Below, piece after piece: positions 47,503-57,828 of a stretch of 64,000 bases of DNA. The stretch comes from Cyanobium sp. Cruz CV13-4-11 (lineage in GTDB: Bacteria > Cyanobacteriota > Cyanobacteriia > PCC-6307 > Cyanobiaceae). The stretch is taken from contig NZ_JAGQCH010000015.1 of the NCBI RefSeq assembly GCF_024346055.1, forward strand, positions 1 to 64,000. Reading direction: 5' to 3'. The position numbers were made by a program, and so were the translations under genes. The notes under the pieces are model-generated. The model was not told the origin of the DNA. It ran no database searches and saw only the letters and a list, made by a program, of their open reading frames with translations. Numbering within the stretch: the first letter of the stretch is position 1; each line of letters begins with the position of its first letter.

Positions 47503-47648
47503 GGGCAACGCTCCGGTCCGCTCGGATGAAGAATCGCAACCATAACGCGACGTCGTCTGGGACGGCGAGCACGGAATCGGCTCCGGCACTGGGGTTCTGA
47601 GCCAAAGGCAACATTTCTTCAGAATGCCTGTGCCGCCGGCCGCTCCCC

Positions 47649-48965
47649 TCAGGGCCAGCGGGCCTCGGCATAGCGGTTCCACTGCAACGCGGCTTCGGCC
47701 AGGGCTTCGTCGCTGCCGAGCTGCCCCAACATGGCGCGCTGCAGCTGGGTGTAAAGGATCGCCTGCAGCCGCTTCACCCCCGGGGTGGCCGGCACCAGCA
47801 CCCTGGCTTGGGCCAGGGTCTCGATCGAAAGCAGCCGGGCGTTGTGCACCAGGCGTTCCTGGCCATCACCTGGAACCGCCCCCCGCAGCTTCCGCTCCAG
47901 GCTCGCCAGCGCTCCCCTGGAGGAGGGCAGCACCCGGGCCTCCTCAGCGAAGGCCAGCTGGTTGGCCGCATCGCTCAGGAACAGGGCGAAGCTCACCGCC
48001 TCAGGGGCCATGGCGCTCTGGCGGGGCACCACCAAGTTCATCACCGCCACGTTGGCCTCCCCGTTGGCTCCGGTCAGGGGCGGGAAGGGGGCGGAGGTGG
48101 CGGCGATGCCGGGGGCGTTGGTCTGGAGGTTGCGCAGAAAATCGGGGCCACTGGCCACCTGGGCCAGATCCCCGGCCTGGAACAGCTCAATGGCCCGTCG
48201 GTATCCCTGGCTGACCACCTCCCGCGGCAGCAGCCCGCGGCGGTAGAGGTCGCTCCAGAAGGCGAAGGCCCGCCGGCCGGCCGGACTCTTGAAGGCCGCC
48301 CGCTGGCGGTCGTTGAGCAGTTGCACCCCCATCTGCACCAGGGCCTCCATCAGTTCACCGGAGTCGTCGGGGACGACGGTGACGAACAGGGCGTAACGAC
48401 CGGTGCGGCGCCGGACGGCTTCGGCGTAGGCCGGCACCTCCTCCCAGCGGCGGGGCGGGGCGGTGAGGCCGGCCCGCTGCAGCAAGCGGCGGTTGGCGAT
48501 CGTCACCCGGGCCGTCAGGTACCAGGGAATGCCGAACTGCTCGCCCTGCTGCTGGCCCGAGGTCCAGATGCCGGCCAGGTAGCGATCGGCGGCGTCGGGG
48601 GGGAGCAGGGGGGTGAGATTCCGCAGCCCCCCCTTGCTGGCCAGGTTGGCGGCGAAGTTGGGGTTGAGGTTGACCAGGTCGGGGGCGGTGCGGGCGAACA
48701 CCGCCGCCAGCAGCTTGCGTTCCACCGAGCCCCAGGGCACGTCGGTCCAGCGCACGGTCACGCCGGGGTGGACCTGCTCCCAGGCCGCGATCACCCGCCG
48801 CATGTAGGTGTTGAAGCGGGGCGCCAGATCCAGGGTCCAGACGTTCAGCACCTTGCCCTCCCTGGGTCTGGGCCCCCGGGCGCAGGCTCCGGCGCCCAGG
48901 GCGAGGGCGACGGGGGCGGCCAGCAGCCGCAGGGCCTGGCGTCGTGGCAGGGATCTGGGCATCAC
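47649..48965 (-). CDS. Extracellular solute-binding lipoprotein of an ABC sugar transporter
   Basis: A 438-residue family-1 binding protein. The N-terminus has a twin-arginine-like RRQALRLLAAPVALALGAGA followed by Cys, a probable lipobox. The body shows VLNVWTLDLAPRFNTYMRRV, WTDVPWGSVERKLLAAVFAR, PDLVNLNPNFAANLASKGGL, GIPWYLTARVTIANRRLL and WEEVPAYAEAVRRRTGR, as in maltose/glucosylglycerol-type proteins. No permease or ATPase gene is nearby. It starts one base after the mreD stop, so it belongs to the mre transcript. Confidence 0.88.
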   Translation of the reverse strand: MMPRSLPRRQALRLLAAPVALALGAGACARGPRPREGKVLNVWTLDLAPRFNTYMRRVIAAWEQVHPGVTVRWTDVPWGSVERKLLAAVFARTAPDLVNLNPNFAANLASKGGLRNLTPLLPPDAADRYLAGIWTSGQQQGEQFGIPWYLTARVTIANRRLLQRAGLTAPPRRWEEVPAYAEAVRRRTGRYALFVTVVPDDSGELMEALVQMGVQLLNDRQRAAFKSPAGRRAFAFWSDLYRRGLLPREVVSQGYRRAIELFQAGDLAQVASGPDFLRNLQTNAPGIAATSAPFPPLTGANGEANVAVMNLVVPRQSAMAPEAVSFALFLSDAANQLAFAEEARVLPSSRGALASLERKLRGAVPGDGQERLVHNARLLSIETLAQARVLVPATPGVKRLQAILYTQLQRAMLGQLGSDEALAEAALQWNRYAEARWP

Positions 48966-49577
48966 TCAGCGCCGCCAGCCGGAGCCCACCTGGCGCCAGA
49001 GCAGCAGCTGCAGGGAACAGAGCATCGGGGCGAGCAGGGCCGTGATCAGGGTCTGGGCGAGCAGGACCCGCAGGCCGGGACCTGCCAGATCATCCCAGCG
49101 CCACCCCGGCAGGGCCAACAGGGCGGGGTTCAGCCCCTGACCCTCCAGGCGGCGGCCCAGCTCCGGTCCCGCCAGCTGGATCGCCTCCCGGGTGCCCACC
49201 CAGTCCTGGACCCCCCACTGCAGGATCAGGGTGAGGCCGAGCAGGGCCGTGCCCAGCAACGCCAGCAGACCGAGGCTGAAACTGCGCTGGATCGGCGGTG
49301 CCCGGCGTCCCATCCGCCCCCACCACCAGCCCAGCAGCAGCAGGGCGGGCGCCTGGGTGACACCGCCGGGGTACACCGCATCCAGCAGCAGCCCCAGGGC
49401 GAGGCCGGCGCAGGCCCCGGAGAAGGGGCCGTCGCTCAGCGCCCAGGGCAACAGCCACAGCACCGCCCAGCAGGGGCCGACGCCGTCGAGGCTGAGCCAG
49501 CCCGGCGAGGCCAGGACGAGCAACGGCACCAGCAGGGCCGAGGCGGCGAGCAGGGGCTGCCGGATGAGCAGGTCCAT
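48966..49577 (-). CDS. mreD: Rod shape-determining protein MreD
   Basis: A 203-residue hydrophobic protein with about five to six helices (LLIRQPLLAASALLVPLLVL, AVLWLLPWALSDGPFSGACA, LALGLLLDAVYPGGVTQAPA, LGLLALLGTALLGLTLILQW). The GLALGLLLDAVYPGG segment resembles the conserved MreD G..x.G...D motif. Position directly after mreC confirms it. It belongs to the elongasome in the plasma membrane. Confidence 0.85.
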   Translation of the reverse strand: MDLLIRQPLLAASALLVPLLVLASPGWLSLDGVGPCWAVLWLLPWALSDGPFSGACAGLALGLLLDAVYPGGVTQAPALLLLGWWWGRMGRRAPPIQRSFSLGLLALLGTALLGLTLILQWGVQDWVGTREAIQLAGPELGRRLEGQGLNPALLALPGWRWDDLAGPGLRVLLAQTLITALLAPMLCSLQLLLWRQVGSGWRR

Positions 49578-50317
49578 CAGCGCACCTGCACCTGCACCCA
49601 GTCGAGGGCCGACACCGGCGCAATCAGCTGAACCACCGCCTCCGGTGCAGGGTCGGCATTGGCATCCATGGTCTGGATCACCCCCACCGGCAGGTTCGGC
49701 GGCACCAGGGTGCTGGCGGGCGATGTCACCACCACATCACCGGGGCGGGCCTGGGGATCCTTCTCCAGGAAACGCAGCAGGGGCCGGGCGGAGCCGATGC
49801 CGGTGAGCAGGCCGTGGTGCTGGGTGCGCCCCACCCACACCCCGACCCGGCTGCGGGGGTCGGTGAGCAGGGTGACGCTGGCGGTGCTGGGGGTGACGCT
49901 GCCCACCAGGCCGACCAGACCACCCGGACCGAGCACCGCCTGTCCGGCGCGGATGCCGCTGAGGGCCCCCTGGCCGAGCAGCAACTGGCGCCACCAGCCC
50001 GAGCCATCACGGGAGATCACCGGAGCGGTGACCCGGTTGGGATTCTGCTTCTGCAGCTCCAGGAGGCTTCGCAGCCGTTGGTTGTCCTGCTCCAGCTGGG
50101 CCAGGCGGGTCCCATCCTCCACCCGCCGGGCTGACTGCAGCCATTCGGCCTGGGCCGTCCCGGGCCAGAAGGGTCGGCTCAGGAGCGCATAGGCATCAGA
50201 GAGAACCGCCCCCTTGCTGAGGCGCACGGCCACGAGGGCCAGCAGCACCAGCAGCCAGGGGGTGATCCGTCGCAGGGACGAGCCTTGGACGAAACGCAGC
50301 CAGCTCCATGCCGGCAT
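49577..50317 (-). CDS. mreC: Rod shape-determining protein MreC
   Basis: A 246-residue protein with one N-terminal membrane helix (RITPWLLVLLALVAVRLSKG), a coiled coil (LAQLEQDNQRLRSLLELQKQ), and a beta-rich periplasmic domain (VISRDGSGWWRQLLLGQGAL, GLVGLVGSVTPSTASVTLLT, RVGVWVGRTQHHGLLTGIGS). It organises the elongation machinery around MreB. It is 5 bases from mreB and overlaps mreD by one base. Confidence 0.93.
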   Translation of the reverse strand: MPAWSWLRFVQGSSLRRITPWLLVLLALVAVRLSKGAVLSDAYALLSRPFWPGTAQAEWLQSARRVEDGTRLAQLEQDNQRLRSLLELQKQNPNRVTAPVISRDGSGWWRQLLLGQGALSGIRAGQAVLGPGGLVGLVGSVTPSTASVTLLTDPRSRVGVWVGRTQHHGLLTGIGSARPLLRFLEKDPQARPGDVVVTSPASTLVPPNLPVGVIQTMDANADPAPEAVVQLIAPVSALDWVQVQVR

Positions 50318-50322
50318 GGGGA

Positions 50323-51375
50323 TCAGGCCGTCTGACGGAGAAATTCGGGGGTGTCAAGCACCCGCTCCAGCCGGCTGTAGTCCTCCAGGACCATGCCGCA
50401 GCCGTTGACCACGCAGAGCAGGGGGTCTTCGGCCACGTGGGTGAGGATGCCGGTTTCGTGGCTGATCAGGTCGCAGATGCCCCGCACCAGGGCACCGCCG
50501 CCGGCCAGCATGATGCCCCGGTCGACGATGTCGGCGGCCAGCTCGGGAGGGGTGCGCTCCAGGGTGCGCTTGACCGCCTCGACGATCACATTGAGCGGCT
50601 CCGCCATGGCTTCACGGATGTCTCCGGCGCGGATGTTGATCGTGCGCGGCAGGCCGGAGAGCAGGTGCAGACCGCGCACGTCCATGGAGGTCTCGTCGTG
50701 GCCGTCGTCGGGGAACGCCGAGCCGATGCGGATCTTGATGTCCTCGGCGGTGCGCTCCCCCACCACCAGGTTGTGCACCTTCTTGAGGTAGACGCTGATG
50801 GCGTCGCTCAGCTCGTCACCCGCCACCCGCACCGACTCGCTCAGCACGGTGCCGCCCAGGCTGAGCACGGCCACCTCGGTGGTGCCGCCGCCGATGTCGA
50901 CGATCATGGTGCCCACCGGATCGGTGACCGGCAGGCCAGCGCCGATGGCGGCCGCCACCGGCTCATCGATCAGGTGCACCTGCCGGGCCCCGGCGAGGCC
51001 AGCCTGGTGCACGGCCCGGCGCTCGACGCCGGTGACACCGCTGGGGATGCCGATCACCAGGCGGGGGGCGATCACGCCGCGGCCTTCGTTGCCCTTCTGG
51101 ATGAAGCTTTTGATCATCTGCTCAGCGGCATCGAAGTCGGCGATGACGCCGTCGCGCAGGGGCCGGATCGCGCGGATGTTGCCGGGGGTGCGGCCCAGCA
51201 TCAGCTTGGCCTCCTCCCCCACCGCCAGGGGGGTGCCGCGCTCCAGGTCGATCGCCACCACGGACGGCTCCTGCAGCACGATCCCCTTGCCCGAGACGTA
51301 CATCAGTGTGTTGGCCGTCCCCAGATCGATGCCGATATCGCGGGAGAACTGGAAACGGCGGAAAAACACGGGCAA
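50323..51375 (-). CDS. mreB: Rod shape-determining protein MreB (actin homologue)
   Basis: A 350-residue actin-fold protein: phosphate-1 loop DIGIDLGTANTLMYVSGKGI, IRPLRDGVIADFDAAEQMIK, RLVIGIPSGVTGVERRAV, VAAAIGAGLPVTDPVGTMIV, DIGGGTTEVAVLSLGGTVLS (phosphate-2 loop) and GIMLAGGGALVRGICDLISH. First gene of the mreBCD block and divergent from ssb. Confidence 0.97.
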   Translation of the reverse strand: MPVFFRRFQFSRDIGIDLGTANTLMYVSGKGIVLQEPSVVAIDLERGTPLAVGEEAKLMLGRTPGNIRAIRPLRDGVIADFDAAEQMIKSFIQKGNEGRGVIAPRLVIGIPSGVTGVERRAVHQAGLAGARQVHLIDEPVAAAIGAGLPVTDPVGTMIVDIGGGTTEVAVLSLGGTVLSESVRVAGDELSDAISVYLKKVHNLVVGERTAEDIKIRIGSAFPDDGHDETSMDVRGLHLLSGLPRTINIRAGDIREAMAEPLNVIVEAVKRTLERTPPELAADIVDRGIMLAGGGALVRGICDLISHETGILTHVAEDPLLCVVNGCGMVLEDYSRLERVLDTPEFLRQTA

Positions 51376-51528
51376 GGCCTCTGGCAGCGGTGAATCATAG
51401 GTGGGGCCATCCCGGCGGACCGGTCAAGCCGCTGTGGGTGTGACAACCGGGACGAAGGGTGGAACGGAAAGGGAGAGGCCCCCGATCGGGGTGCCCCATC
51501 ATTGATCCACTCGTTCCAGGAGCACGCC

Positions 51529-51924
51529 ATGGGCGTCAATTCCATCACCCTCGTCGGCCGGGCCGGCCGCGACCCGGAGGTCCGTTACTTCGAATCCGGC
51601 AGCATGGTCGCCAACCTCACCCTGGCGGTGAACCGCCGCAGCCGCGACGACGAGCCCGACTGGTTCAACCTGGAAATCTGGGGCAAGCAGGCCCAGGTGG
51701 CCGCCGACTACGTCCGCAAGGGTGCCCTGATCGGCATCATCGGTTCCTTCAAGCTCGACCGCTGGACGGACAGGGCCAGTGGCGAGGAGCGCAGCAAGCC
51801 CGTAATCCGGGTCGATCGGCTGGAGCTGCTCGGCAGCAAGCGGGACGCCGAAGGAGGCGGTGGCGGCAGCTTCGGCGGTGGTTTCGGCGGCGGCGAACCC
51901 AGCGAGGAGGAAGTGCCGTTCTGA
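51529..51924 (+). CDS. ssb: Single-stranded DNA-binding protein
   Basis: A 131-residue protein from ATG 51529 preceded by CAGGAG. The OB-fold shows MGVNSITLVGRAGRDPEVRY, SMVANLTLAVNRRSRDDEPD, WFNLEIWGKQAQVAADYVRK and GALIGIIGSFKLDRWTDRAS. A short glycine-rich linker leads to the acidic protein-interaction tail EEEVPF. It is shorter than E. coli SSB, as usual in cyanobacteria. Confidence 0.96.
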   Translation: MGVNSITLVGRAGRDPEVRYFESGSMVANLTLAVNRRSRDDEPDWFNLEIWGKQAQVAADYVRKGALIGIIGSFKLDRWTDRASGEERSKPVIRVDRLELLGSKRDAEGGGGGSFGGGFGGGEPSEEEVPF

Positions 51925-51999
51925 GCCTGCGGGCACGGATTTGGCCCTGGGGGCTTGTGCCAGTGACTCAGCCGGGTTATCAAGCGTCCGAAGCCAGAG

Positions 52000-52025
52000 A
52001 AGGCGCCCCCCGGGGCGCCTTTTTT
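52000..52025 (+). terminator. Intrinsic terminator of ssb
   Basis: Stem AAGGCGCCCC / GGGGCGCCTT (10 bp, 2-nt loop) is followed by a run of T residues (52020-52025). It is 75 bases past the ssb stop and directly abuts the end of the convergent dedA gene. Confidence 0.93.
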
Positions 52026-52029
52026 ACTG

Positions 52030-52686
52030 TCAGGGGCGGTTCCGGCTCTGCTTCCAGATGCGCAGCCCCAGCCAAACGGCCCCGGCCAGCACCGCCAGCA
52101 CGAGCAGAACCTTCACCACCTTGGCGGCGGGCGCGATCCAGAGCTCGACCTTGGTGTAGCTCTCCCCCAGGGCCAGGCCCGCCAGCGTCAGCAGCAGGGT
52201 CCAGATCAGGCTGCCGGCGGTGGTCCAGAGCAGAAAGGGCGTCAGAGGCATCATTTCAATGCCGGCGGGCACCGAGATGAGGGTGCGAATGCCGGGCACC
52301 AGCCGGCCCCAGAACACCAGGGCCGTGCCGTGGCGGCTGAACCAGCGGCGGCTGCGGTGCAGTTCCTGGGGACTGATGCCGATCCAGCGTCCGTGGCGCT
52401 CGAGCCAGTGCTCGATGCGCTCCTCGTTCACCAACCGGCCGATGCCGTACCAGGGAAGGGCGCCGAGAACGGTGCCCAGCAGGCCCGCCAGCACCACCGG
52501 AATCAGGGAGAGCTTGCCCTGCTGCACATAAAACCCCCCGAGCGGCATGATCAGCTCGGAGGGAATCGGGGGGAACAGGTTCTCCAGAAACATGGCCGCG
52601 AAGATCGCGCCATAGCCCGTTGCAGGGTTGGCCTCCACCGCCGACCCGATCATCTCGGGCAGCTTCTGGACCAGTTCGATCGCCAT
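52030..52686 (-). CDS. DedA family membrane protein
   Basis: A 218-residue protein: GYGAIFAAMFLENLFPPIPS, ELIMPLGGFYVQQGKLSLIP, VLAGLLGTVLGALPWYGIGR, FSRHGTALVFWGRLVPGIRT, LISVPAGIEMMPLTPFLLWT and a C-terminal helix before a basic tail. The E..FPPIPSE and G.R.(V)PG(I)R motifs are DedA hallmarks. DedA proteins (for example UptA and related) recycle lipid carriers or support envelope homeostasis. Start ATG 52686. Confidence 0.92.
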   Translation of the reverse strand: MAIELVQKLPEMIGSAVEANPATGYGAIFAAMFLENLFPPIPSELIMPLGGFYVQQGKLSLIPVVLAGLLGTVLGALPWYGIGRLVNEERIEHWLERHGRWIGISPQELHRSRRWFSRHGTALVFWGRLVPGIRTLISVPAGIEMMPLTPFLLWTTAGSLIWTLLLTLAGLALGESYTKVELWIAPAAKVVKVLLVLAVLAGAVWLGLRIWKQSRNRP

Positions 52687-52720
52687 CGGGCCAGCCGGAT
52701 CAGAGGCGCCAGTCTTCCAC

Positions 52721-52755
52721 GACGGCCCGGACACTGCCAGCAGTGCCGGGCCGTC
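52721..52755 (-). terminator. Long hairpin after ahcY
   Basis: GACGGCCCGG (52721-52730) pairs with CCGGGCCGTC (52746-52755), and the interior CACTG/CAGTG extends the stem past a single bulged A. The stem totals 15 bp. No T-run follows, so it is a likely 3' stabiliser or weak terminator for ahcY, which ends at 52761. Confidence 0.65.
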
Positions 52756-52760
52756 GCCGC

Positions 52761-54203
<1,443 letters not shown>

Positions 54204-54294
54204 GAAGGGAAAGCTCCCTGACGGGAGGACGAAACAATGGAAATATCTGCAGAGACGCCGAGGCTTCGGGCTCGCTGGCAGGCAATCTACAAGG

Positions 54295-54813
54295 GTGGAA
54301 ACGAATGACGCGATCGAGGTGTGCCATCTGGCGGACCCCTCCGCCACCGACGCCCTGGGGCGGCGGCTGGCCTCGCAGCTGATCGCCGCTGGTGCCGGTG
54401 ACGGCGCCCTGCTGCTGCTGCGGGGGGACCTGGGCACGGGCAAGACGTCGCTCGTGCAGGGACTGGCCGCCGCCCTGGGCATCGCCGAACCGATCAGCAG
54501 CCCCACCTTCGCCCTGGCCCAGCACTACGACACCGACGCCGGTCCCGACGCGGGCGCCGCGGCCCTCGTGCACCTGGATCTCTACCGGCTGGAGCAAGCT
54601 GCCGCGGCCGATGAACTGTTCGCCCAGGAGGAGGAGGAGGCCCGCCGCATCGGCGCCGTGATGGCGGTGGAGTGGCCCGAGCGGCTCAGCTTCCAGCCGG
54701 AGGGGGCCTGGGAGGTGGCTTTGAGCCACCTGGAGGATGGCGAGGGCCGTCTGGCCCGGATCACGCCGCCGGGCTTCACGCCGCCCCGATCCTGGCCTGC
54801 AGCGCCGCGATGA
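54295..54813 (+). CDS. tsaE: tRNA threonylcarbamoyladenosine biosynthesis ATPase TsaE
   Basis: A 172-residue P-loop protein starting at GTG 54295 ([20 protein letters not shown]). Walker A is [19 protein letters not shown], followed by [37 protein letters not shown] and [13 protein letters not shown]. TsaE works with TsaB and TsaD in t6A37 tRNA modification. Its last 38 bases overlap the convergent mutY gene. Confidence 0.93.
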   Translation: METNDAIEVCHLADPSATDALGRRLASQLIAAGAGDGALLLLRGDLGTGKTSLVQGLAAALGIAEPISSPTFALAQHYDTDAGPDAGAAALVHLDLYRLEQAAAADELFAQEEEEARRIGAVMAVEWPERLSFQPEGAWEVALSHLEDGEGRLARITPPGFTPPRSWPAAPR

Positions 54814-55897
54814 TGCGGGCATTGGCGGCCGGAAAGGGGTAGCTGGCGAGCTCCTGGGGCGCCACCCAGCGCACCTGCTGGGAGGCCAGCGGCTGCGGGT
54901 CCCCCTCCAGCCAGCGGCAGAGATGGACCACAATGCGCAGCCGCTTGTGGCTGTAGGCGTGCTCCAGGGTGATCAGCTGCTCCCCCACCGTCACCTCGAT
55001 GGCCAGCTCCTCGCGCAGCTCCCGCTGAATCGTCGCTTCGATCGCTTCGCCCGGCTCCTGCTTGCCCCCCGGAAACTCCCACAGGCCGCCCAGCAGGCCC
55101 TCCTGGAGCCGCTGATCGATCAGAACCCTCCCCTCGCCGTCCCGCACCACCCCCACCCCGATCACCTGGAACGGGATGGGGGGGGTGGTGTCCTTCACGG
55201 GGAAGCGGCCGGGGTCGCCGGCAGCGTAGGCAGCGCAGCTGCCGCGCCAGGGGCAGACGCCGCAACAGGGCTGGCGGGGGGTGCAGAGGCTGGCGCCCAG
55301 GTCCATCAGGGCCTGGTTGAAGGCGCGGGGCCGGTGGGGGTCGAGGACGGTTTCGCTCAGCCGCCAGAAGTGGGCCAGCTGCCGCTTCGGTGGTCCCGGA
55401 TGGGCGATCAGCCGGGCCAGCACCCGCTGGACGTTGCCATCGAGGATCGGATGGGCCAGATCGAAGGCAGTGGAGAGGATGCTGCCGGCGGTGCTGCGGC
55501 CGATGCCGGGCAGGGCCATCCAGCCGTCCAGGGTGCGCGGCCAGGGATCGCCACCCGCCGCGACCAGTCGCTGCGCCCCGCCGTGCAGGCGGCGGGCGCG
55601 GGCGTAGTAACCCAGGCCCTGCCAGAGCATCAGAACGTCGTGCTCGCTGGCGGCGGCGAGGGTTCTGAGGTCGGGGAAGGCGGCCATCCAACGGTGCCAG
55701 TAGGGCAGCACCACGGCCAGCTGGGTCTGCTGCAGCATCACCTCGGCGACCCACACGCCAAAGGGGTCGAGGGACTCACCGGGCCCGGGGCGGGAACCAT
55801 CCGGATGCCGCTTCCAGGGGACGTCGTGGCGGCCGTGGCTCTGCCACCACGTGAGCAGGGTCTCCCGAAGCGGCTCGAGGAGGCGCGGAGCCAGCAC
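54776..55897 (-). CDS. mutY: A/G-specific adenine glycosylase
   Basis: A 373-residue repair enzyme: WWQSHGRHDVPWKRHPDGS, FGVWVAEVMLQQTQLAVVLP, WQGLGYYARARRLHGGAQRL, the helix-hairpin-helix LPGIGRSTAGSILSTAFD (catalytic Asp nearby), and 4Fe-4S ligands in CTPRQPCCGVCPWRGSC. From about residue 235 a NUDIX-type 8-oxoG domain follows (GGLWEFPGGKQEPGEAIEAT, IQRELREELAIEV). It removes adenine opposite 8-oxoguanine. Confidence 0.95.
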   Translation of the reverse strand: MLAPRLLEPLRETLLTWWQSHGRHDVPWKRHPDGSRPGPGESLDPFGVWVAEVMLQQTQLAVVLPYWHRWMAAFPDLRTLAAASEHDVLMLWQGLGYYARARRLHGGAQRLVAAGGDPWPRTLDGWMALPGIGRSTAGSILSTAFDLAHPILDGNVQRVLARLIAHPGPPKRQLAHFWRLSETVLDPHRPRAFNQALMDLGASLCTPRQPCCGVCPWRGSCAAYAAGDPGRFPVKDTTPPIPFQVIGVGVVRDGEGRVLIDQRLQEGLLGGLWEFPGGKQEPGEAIEATIQRELREELAIEVTVGEQLITLEHAYSHKRLRIVVHLCRWLEGDPQPLASQQVRWVAPQELASYPFPAANARIIAALQARIGAA

Positions 55898-55905
55898 GGC
55901 GCGCC

Positions 55906-56625
55906 CTACACGAATCCCCCCGGCCGGGGCCGGGTGCTTGACAGGGACACATTGCCCTGGACGGCCCGCTGGACGGACACAGGCGCCGGGGACGGCCGGG
56001 GCGGCGGCTGGGGCACGGCCACCACGTTGAAGGCGATCGACCAGCGTTCCCCTTCACCGCGGAAGGGGGGCACCGAGTGGGGCTGCCAGGCCGGGAACAC
56101 GTAGAAATCTCCGGGCACCGGCAGCACGTAGTGGGCCATGCCGGTGCGGAAGCTCTGGATGTGCCATTCCTCCGGGCCATGGAAACAGAGCTGGCCGTCG
56201 AAGCGCTCCGCATTGATCTGGGGGGGCACCTGCAGGAACAGCACGCCGGAGAAACTGCCACCGTGGGTGTGGGTGGGGTTGTAGTCGCCGGCGCGCTGGG
56301 CATTGAGCCAGAGGTCGATCATCTGCAGGCCATACCTGCCCGGCGTCCAGGGACCCCGGCCCTGGGGGGGCTGCTGGTCGATCACATGACGGATCCAGCG
56401 CTCACAGGCCGGCAGGATCACCGAGCGGCAAAGCTCGGCAGCGGCGGGATGGTCGGGCCCCAGCTCCCGCTGCTGGGCCAGCTGCCCAGCCAGCTTCACC
56501 GACGCATCCGGACTGCGTTCGGGCTGGGCCAGCACGGCGCGGGCCATGGCCAGGAGATCGGCGAGCTGGGCCGGGGGTAACTGGCCCTGCAGCAGGTAGC
56601 GGGGAAAGAGGCTGACCACCTCCAT
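55906..56625 (-). CDS. Putative 2-oxoglutarate/Fe(II) oxygenase family protein (TIGR02466-like)
   Basis: About 239 residues from ATG 56625 (MEVVSLFPRYLLQGQLPPAQ). The C-terminal half carries a double-stranded beta-helix pattern: LWLNAQRAGDYNPTHTHGGS, FSGVLFLQVPP, VFPAWQPHSVPPFRGEGERW and SIAFNVVAV. His in NPTHTH and in WQPHSV plus Arg in GERWSIAFN fit Fe and 2-oxoglutarate ligands. The family is common in cyanobacteria and cyanophages; substrate unknown. It lies 8 bases upstream of mutY and is likely co-transcribed. Confidence 0.8.
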   Translation of the reverse strand: MEVVSLFPRYLLQGQLPPAQLADLLAMARAVLAQPERSPDASVKLAGQLAQQRELGPDHPAAAELCRSVILPACERWIRHVIDQQPPQGRGPWTPGRYGLQMIDLWLNAQRAGDYNPTHTHGGSFSGVLFLQVPPQINAERFDGQLCFHGPEEWHIQSFRTGMAHYVLPVPGDFYVFPAWQPHSVPPFRGEGERWSIAFNVVAVPQPPPRPSPAPVSVQRAVQGNVSLSSTRPRPGGFV

Positions 56626-56701
56626 CGTTAGCTCTTCCGGGGGCGGGCCGGCCATGGAAGCGGAGGGGGCGTGCAGGCCCTAAGCCTCGCAAACGGCGGG
56701 A

Positions 56702-57751
56702 TCAGATTGCCACGTAGGCCTCGACGGCGTCGCTGAGGCGGCGCAGGCCGGCCAGGCCGTCGCGCTCCAGGTTGCGCACCCGGTCGCGGCTGATGCCCAG
56801 GATGCGGCCGATGCCGGTGAGGCTCATCGGCTCCTCGCCGTCGATGCCGTAGCGCATCTTCAGCACGCGGCCCTGCAGATCCGGCAGTTGATCGAGCAGG
56901 GCCCGCAGGTCCCCCTTGAGGCACTCACCATCCACCAGCTCAGACGGCAGCAAGTCGTCACCGGCCAGCAGATCCAGCAGTTCGGTGTCCTCGCCATCGC
57001 CCACCTTTGTTTCGAGGCTCACCGGCTGGCGGGCGCGGCAGAGCAGATCCTTCACTTCCTCTTCGGGCAGTTCCACCGCCACCGCCAGCTCGCTCAGGGT
57101 GGGGGTGCGGCCCAGCTCCTGGCTCAGCTCCCGCTGGCCCTTCTTGAGCTTGTTGAGCGTTTCGGTGATGTGGATCGGCAGCCGGATCGTGCGGCTCTTC
57201 TCGGCGATCGCCCGGGTGATGCCCTGGCGAATCCACCAGTAGGCGTAGGTGGAGAACTTGTAACCGCGGGTGGGGTCGAACTTCTCGACGCCCCGCACCA
57301 GGCCGATCGTGCCCTCCTGGATCAGGTCGAGCAGCTCCATGTTCCGCTTGGTGTACTTCTTGGCCACGCTCACCACCAGGCGCAGGTTGGCCGCCACCAT
57401 CCGCTCCTTGGCGCGGCGGCCGGCGTGCAGGCGCTTACGCAGCACCTCGGGCTGCAGGCCCACCGCCACCGCCAGTTCCTGCTGGCTCGGATCGCTGCCG
57501 CCGGAGCGCATCTTCAGCTCTTCTCGCATCTCCTCGAGGGCCATCAGCTCCTGCACCTGCCGGCCCAGGGTGATCTCCTGCTCATGGCTCAGCAGCGGCA
57601 CCCGGCCGATGTCCCGCAGGTAGGAGCGGACCAGATCGCCATCCACCGGGGGCATGGAACGGGTCGGGACGGCGCGGACGGCCGACTGGACAGTGACGGG
57701 ACGGACAACGTCGGAGGTCGAGGGCTGGGCAGCGGCGAAGGCGACGACCAT
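56702..57751 (-). CDS. Group 2 RNA polymerase sigma-70 factor
   Basis: A 349-residue sigma factor without region 1.1. Region 1.2 is [20 protein letters not shown], region 2 [20 protein letters not shown] with [20 protein letters not shown] (2.3/2.4), region 3 [20 protein letters not shown], and region 4.2 [20 protein letters not shown]. This is the cyanobacterial SigB/C/D/E class of non-essential primary-like sigmas; the exact letter cannot be assigned. Its leader has an AT-rich stretch (57755-57790) that probably holds the promoter. Confidence 0.93.
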   Translation of the reverse strand: MVVAFAAAQPSTSDVVRPVTVQSAVRAVPTRSMPPVDGDLVRSYLRDIGRVPLLSHEQEITLGRQVQELMALEEMREELKMRSGGSDPSQQELAVAVGLQPEVLRKRLHAGRRAKERMVAANLRLVVSVAKKYTKRNMELLDLIQEGTIGLVRGVEKFDPTRGYKFSTYAYWWIRQGITRAIAEKSRTIRLPIHITETLNKLKKGQRELSQELGRTPTLSELAVAVELPEEEVKDLLCRARQPVSLETKVGDGEDTELLDLLAGDDLLPSELVDGECLKGDLRALLDQLPDLQGRVLKMRYGIDGEEPMSLTGIGRILGISRDRVRNLERDGLAGLRRLSDAVEAYVAI

Positions 57752-57828
57752 GGAACCGATCCATAACTATCTGTAAAGCGTAACATCACGAAGTGTGAAC
57801 TCCTCTCAGAAAGCACCGATCCGCCGGA

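Noticed and set aside
46558-47529. 323-codon plus-strand frame over rpaB
   Set aside because: Shadow of the response-regulator gene; no domain features.
57752-57828. HLR1-like RpaB binding site ahead of the sigma-factor gene
   Set aside because: The reverse strand has GTTACGCTTTACAGA, but the spacing and sequence do not fit the direct-repeat HLR1 consensus well enough to call.
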